Shown: one piece after another, positions 14,248 to 14,312 of the stretch
How positions within the stretch are numbered: position 1 is the first letter of the stretch
Layout of the letters: every line of letters begins with the position of its first letter
Notes under the pieces: model-generated
Told to the model about the DNA's origin: nothing
Databases searched by the model: none
What the model saw: the letters and a program-made list of their open reading frames with translations, nothing else
Assembly (NCBI GenBank): GCA_041690035.1
Contig: JBDNFC010000110.1
Span: forward strand, 1-14,312
Source of the DNA: CALSPH01 sp041690035
GTDB taxonomy: Bacteria; Bacteroidota; Bacteroidia; NS11-12g; UBA955
Direction: 5' to 3'
Length of the DNA: 14,312 bases
Program-made: the position numbers and the translations under genes

Positions 14248-14312
14248 TGCACTGTCGCCATAGCATTTCTGCTAGCGCCAGTCCATCTAAATACTCCCAT
14301 TTGCTTTGCAAA
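14248..14312. repeat. Dispersed intergenic repeat, copy 4 (cut by window end)
   Basis: The segment matches 12880-12944 with about three differences over 65 nt, including the GTCGCCATAGC extension and the start of the core (CAGTCCATCTAAATACTCCC). It continues past the window. It has the same orientation as the other three copies and marks the right side of the transglutaminase-like gene unit. Confidence 0.8.

Noticed and set aside
91..14312. CRISPR array
   Set aside because: The repeat copies are kilobases apart, long and imperfect, with genes rather than short spacers between them, and there are no cas genes.

Overview
The window looks like chromosomal DNA of a member of the Bacteroidota, possibly near the Chitinophagales/Sphingobacteriales; the family is a guess. 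The signs are AT-rich intergenic DNA, few Shine-Dalgarno sequences, candidate promoters of the TTTG-N19-TAnnTTTG type, and gene content (a nine-gene C5 heme operon with HemF and HemJ, and an ArsR/MerTP/GDCCVxC cluster). Every gene I can support is on the minus strand, so transcription runs from high to low coordinates.

From right to left: positions 13107-14051 hold a single gene for an exported, probably lipid-anchored protein with a transglutaminase-like Cys/His/Asp arrangement. Two copies of a dispersed repeat flank it (14248-14312, cut by the window end, and 12880-12996). A hairpin that starts at its stop codon probably ends its transcript. Then comes an intergenic stretch with candidate promoter boxes and a perfect FNR/ANR-type palindrome (12602-12615) just upstream of hemA.

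Positions 3955-12575 form a tightly packed operon, hemA-hemC-hemD-hemE-hemF-hemB-hemL-hemH-hemJ. It encodes every step from glutamyl-tRNA to protoheme in the oxygen-dependent version of the pathway. Junctions run from a 19-nt overlap to a 9-nt gap.

After a gene-free stretch with another repeat copy (3638-3813) lies a mercury-uptake-like operon at 733-3535: an ArsR-type regulator with a clear operator dyad, a MerT-MerP fusion, a cysteine-rich GDCCVxC protein, and two tandem paralogous five-helix membrane proteins of unknown function. No mercuric reductase (merA) or organomercurial lyase (merB) is visible. The module is closely bounded by a 15-bp inverted repeat with one mismatch (717-731 and 3627-3641), and repeat copies of the same family lie outside it. 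The left 716 bases hold no convincing gene but contain a repeat copy and several inverted repeats.

The most interesting points are the cassette-like arrangement of accessory genes between same-orientation repeats, the paired five-helix membrane proteins beside a mercury importer without merA, and the FNR-type site in front of an aerobic heme operon. All identifications are by eye; no database search was run.
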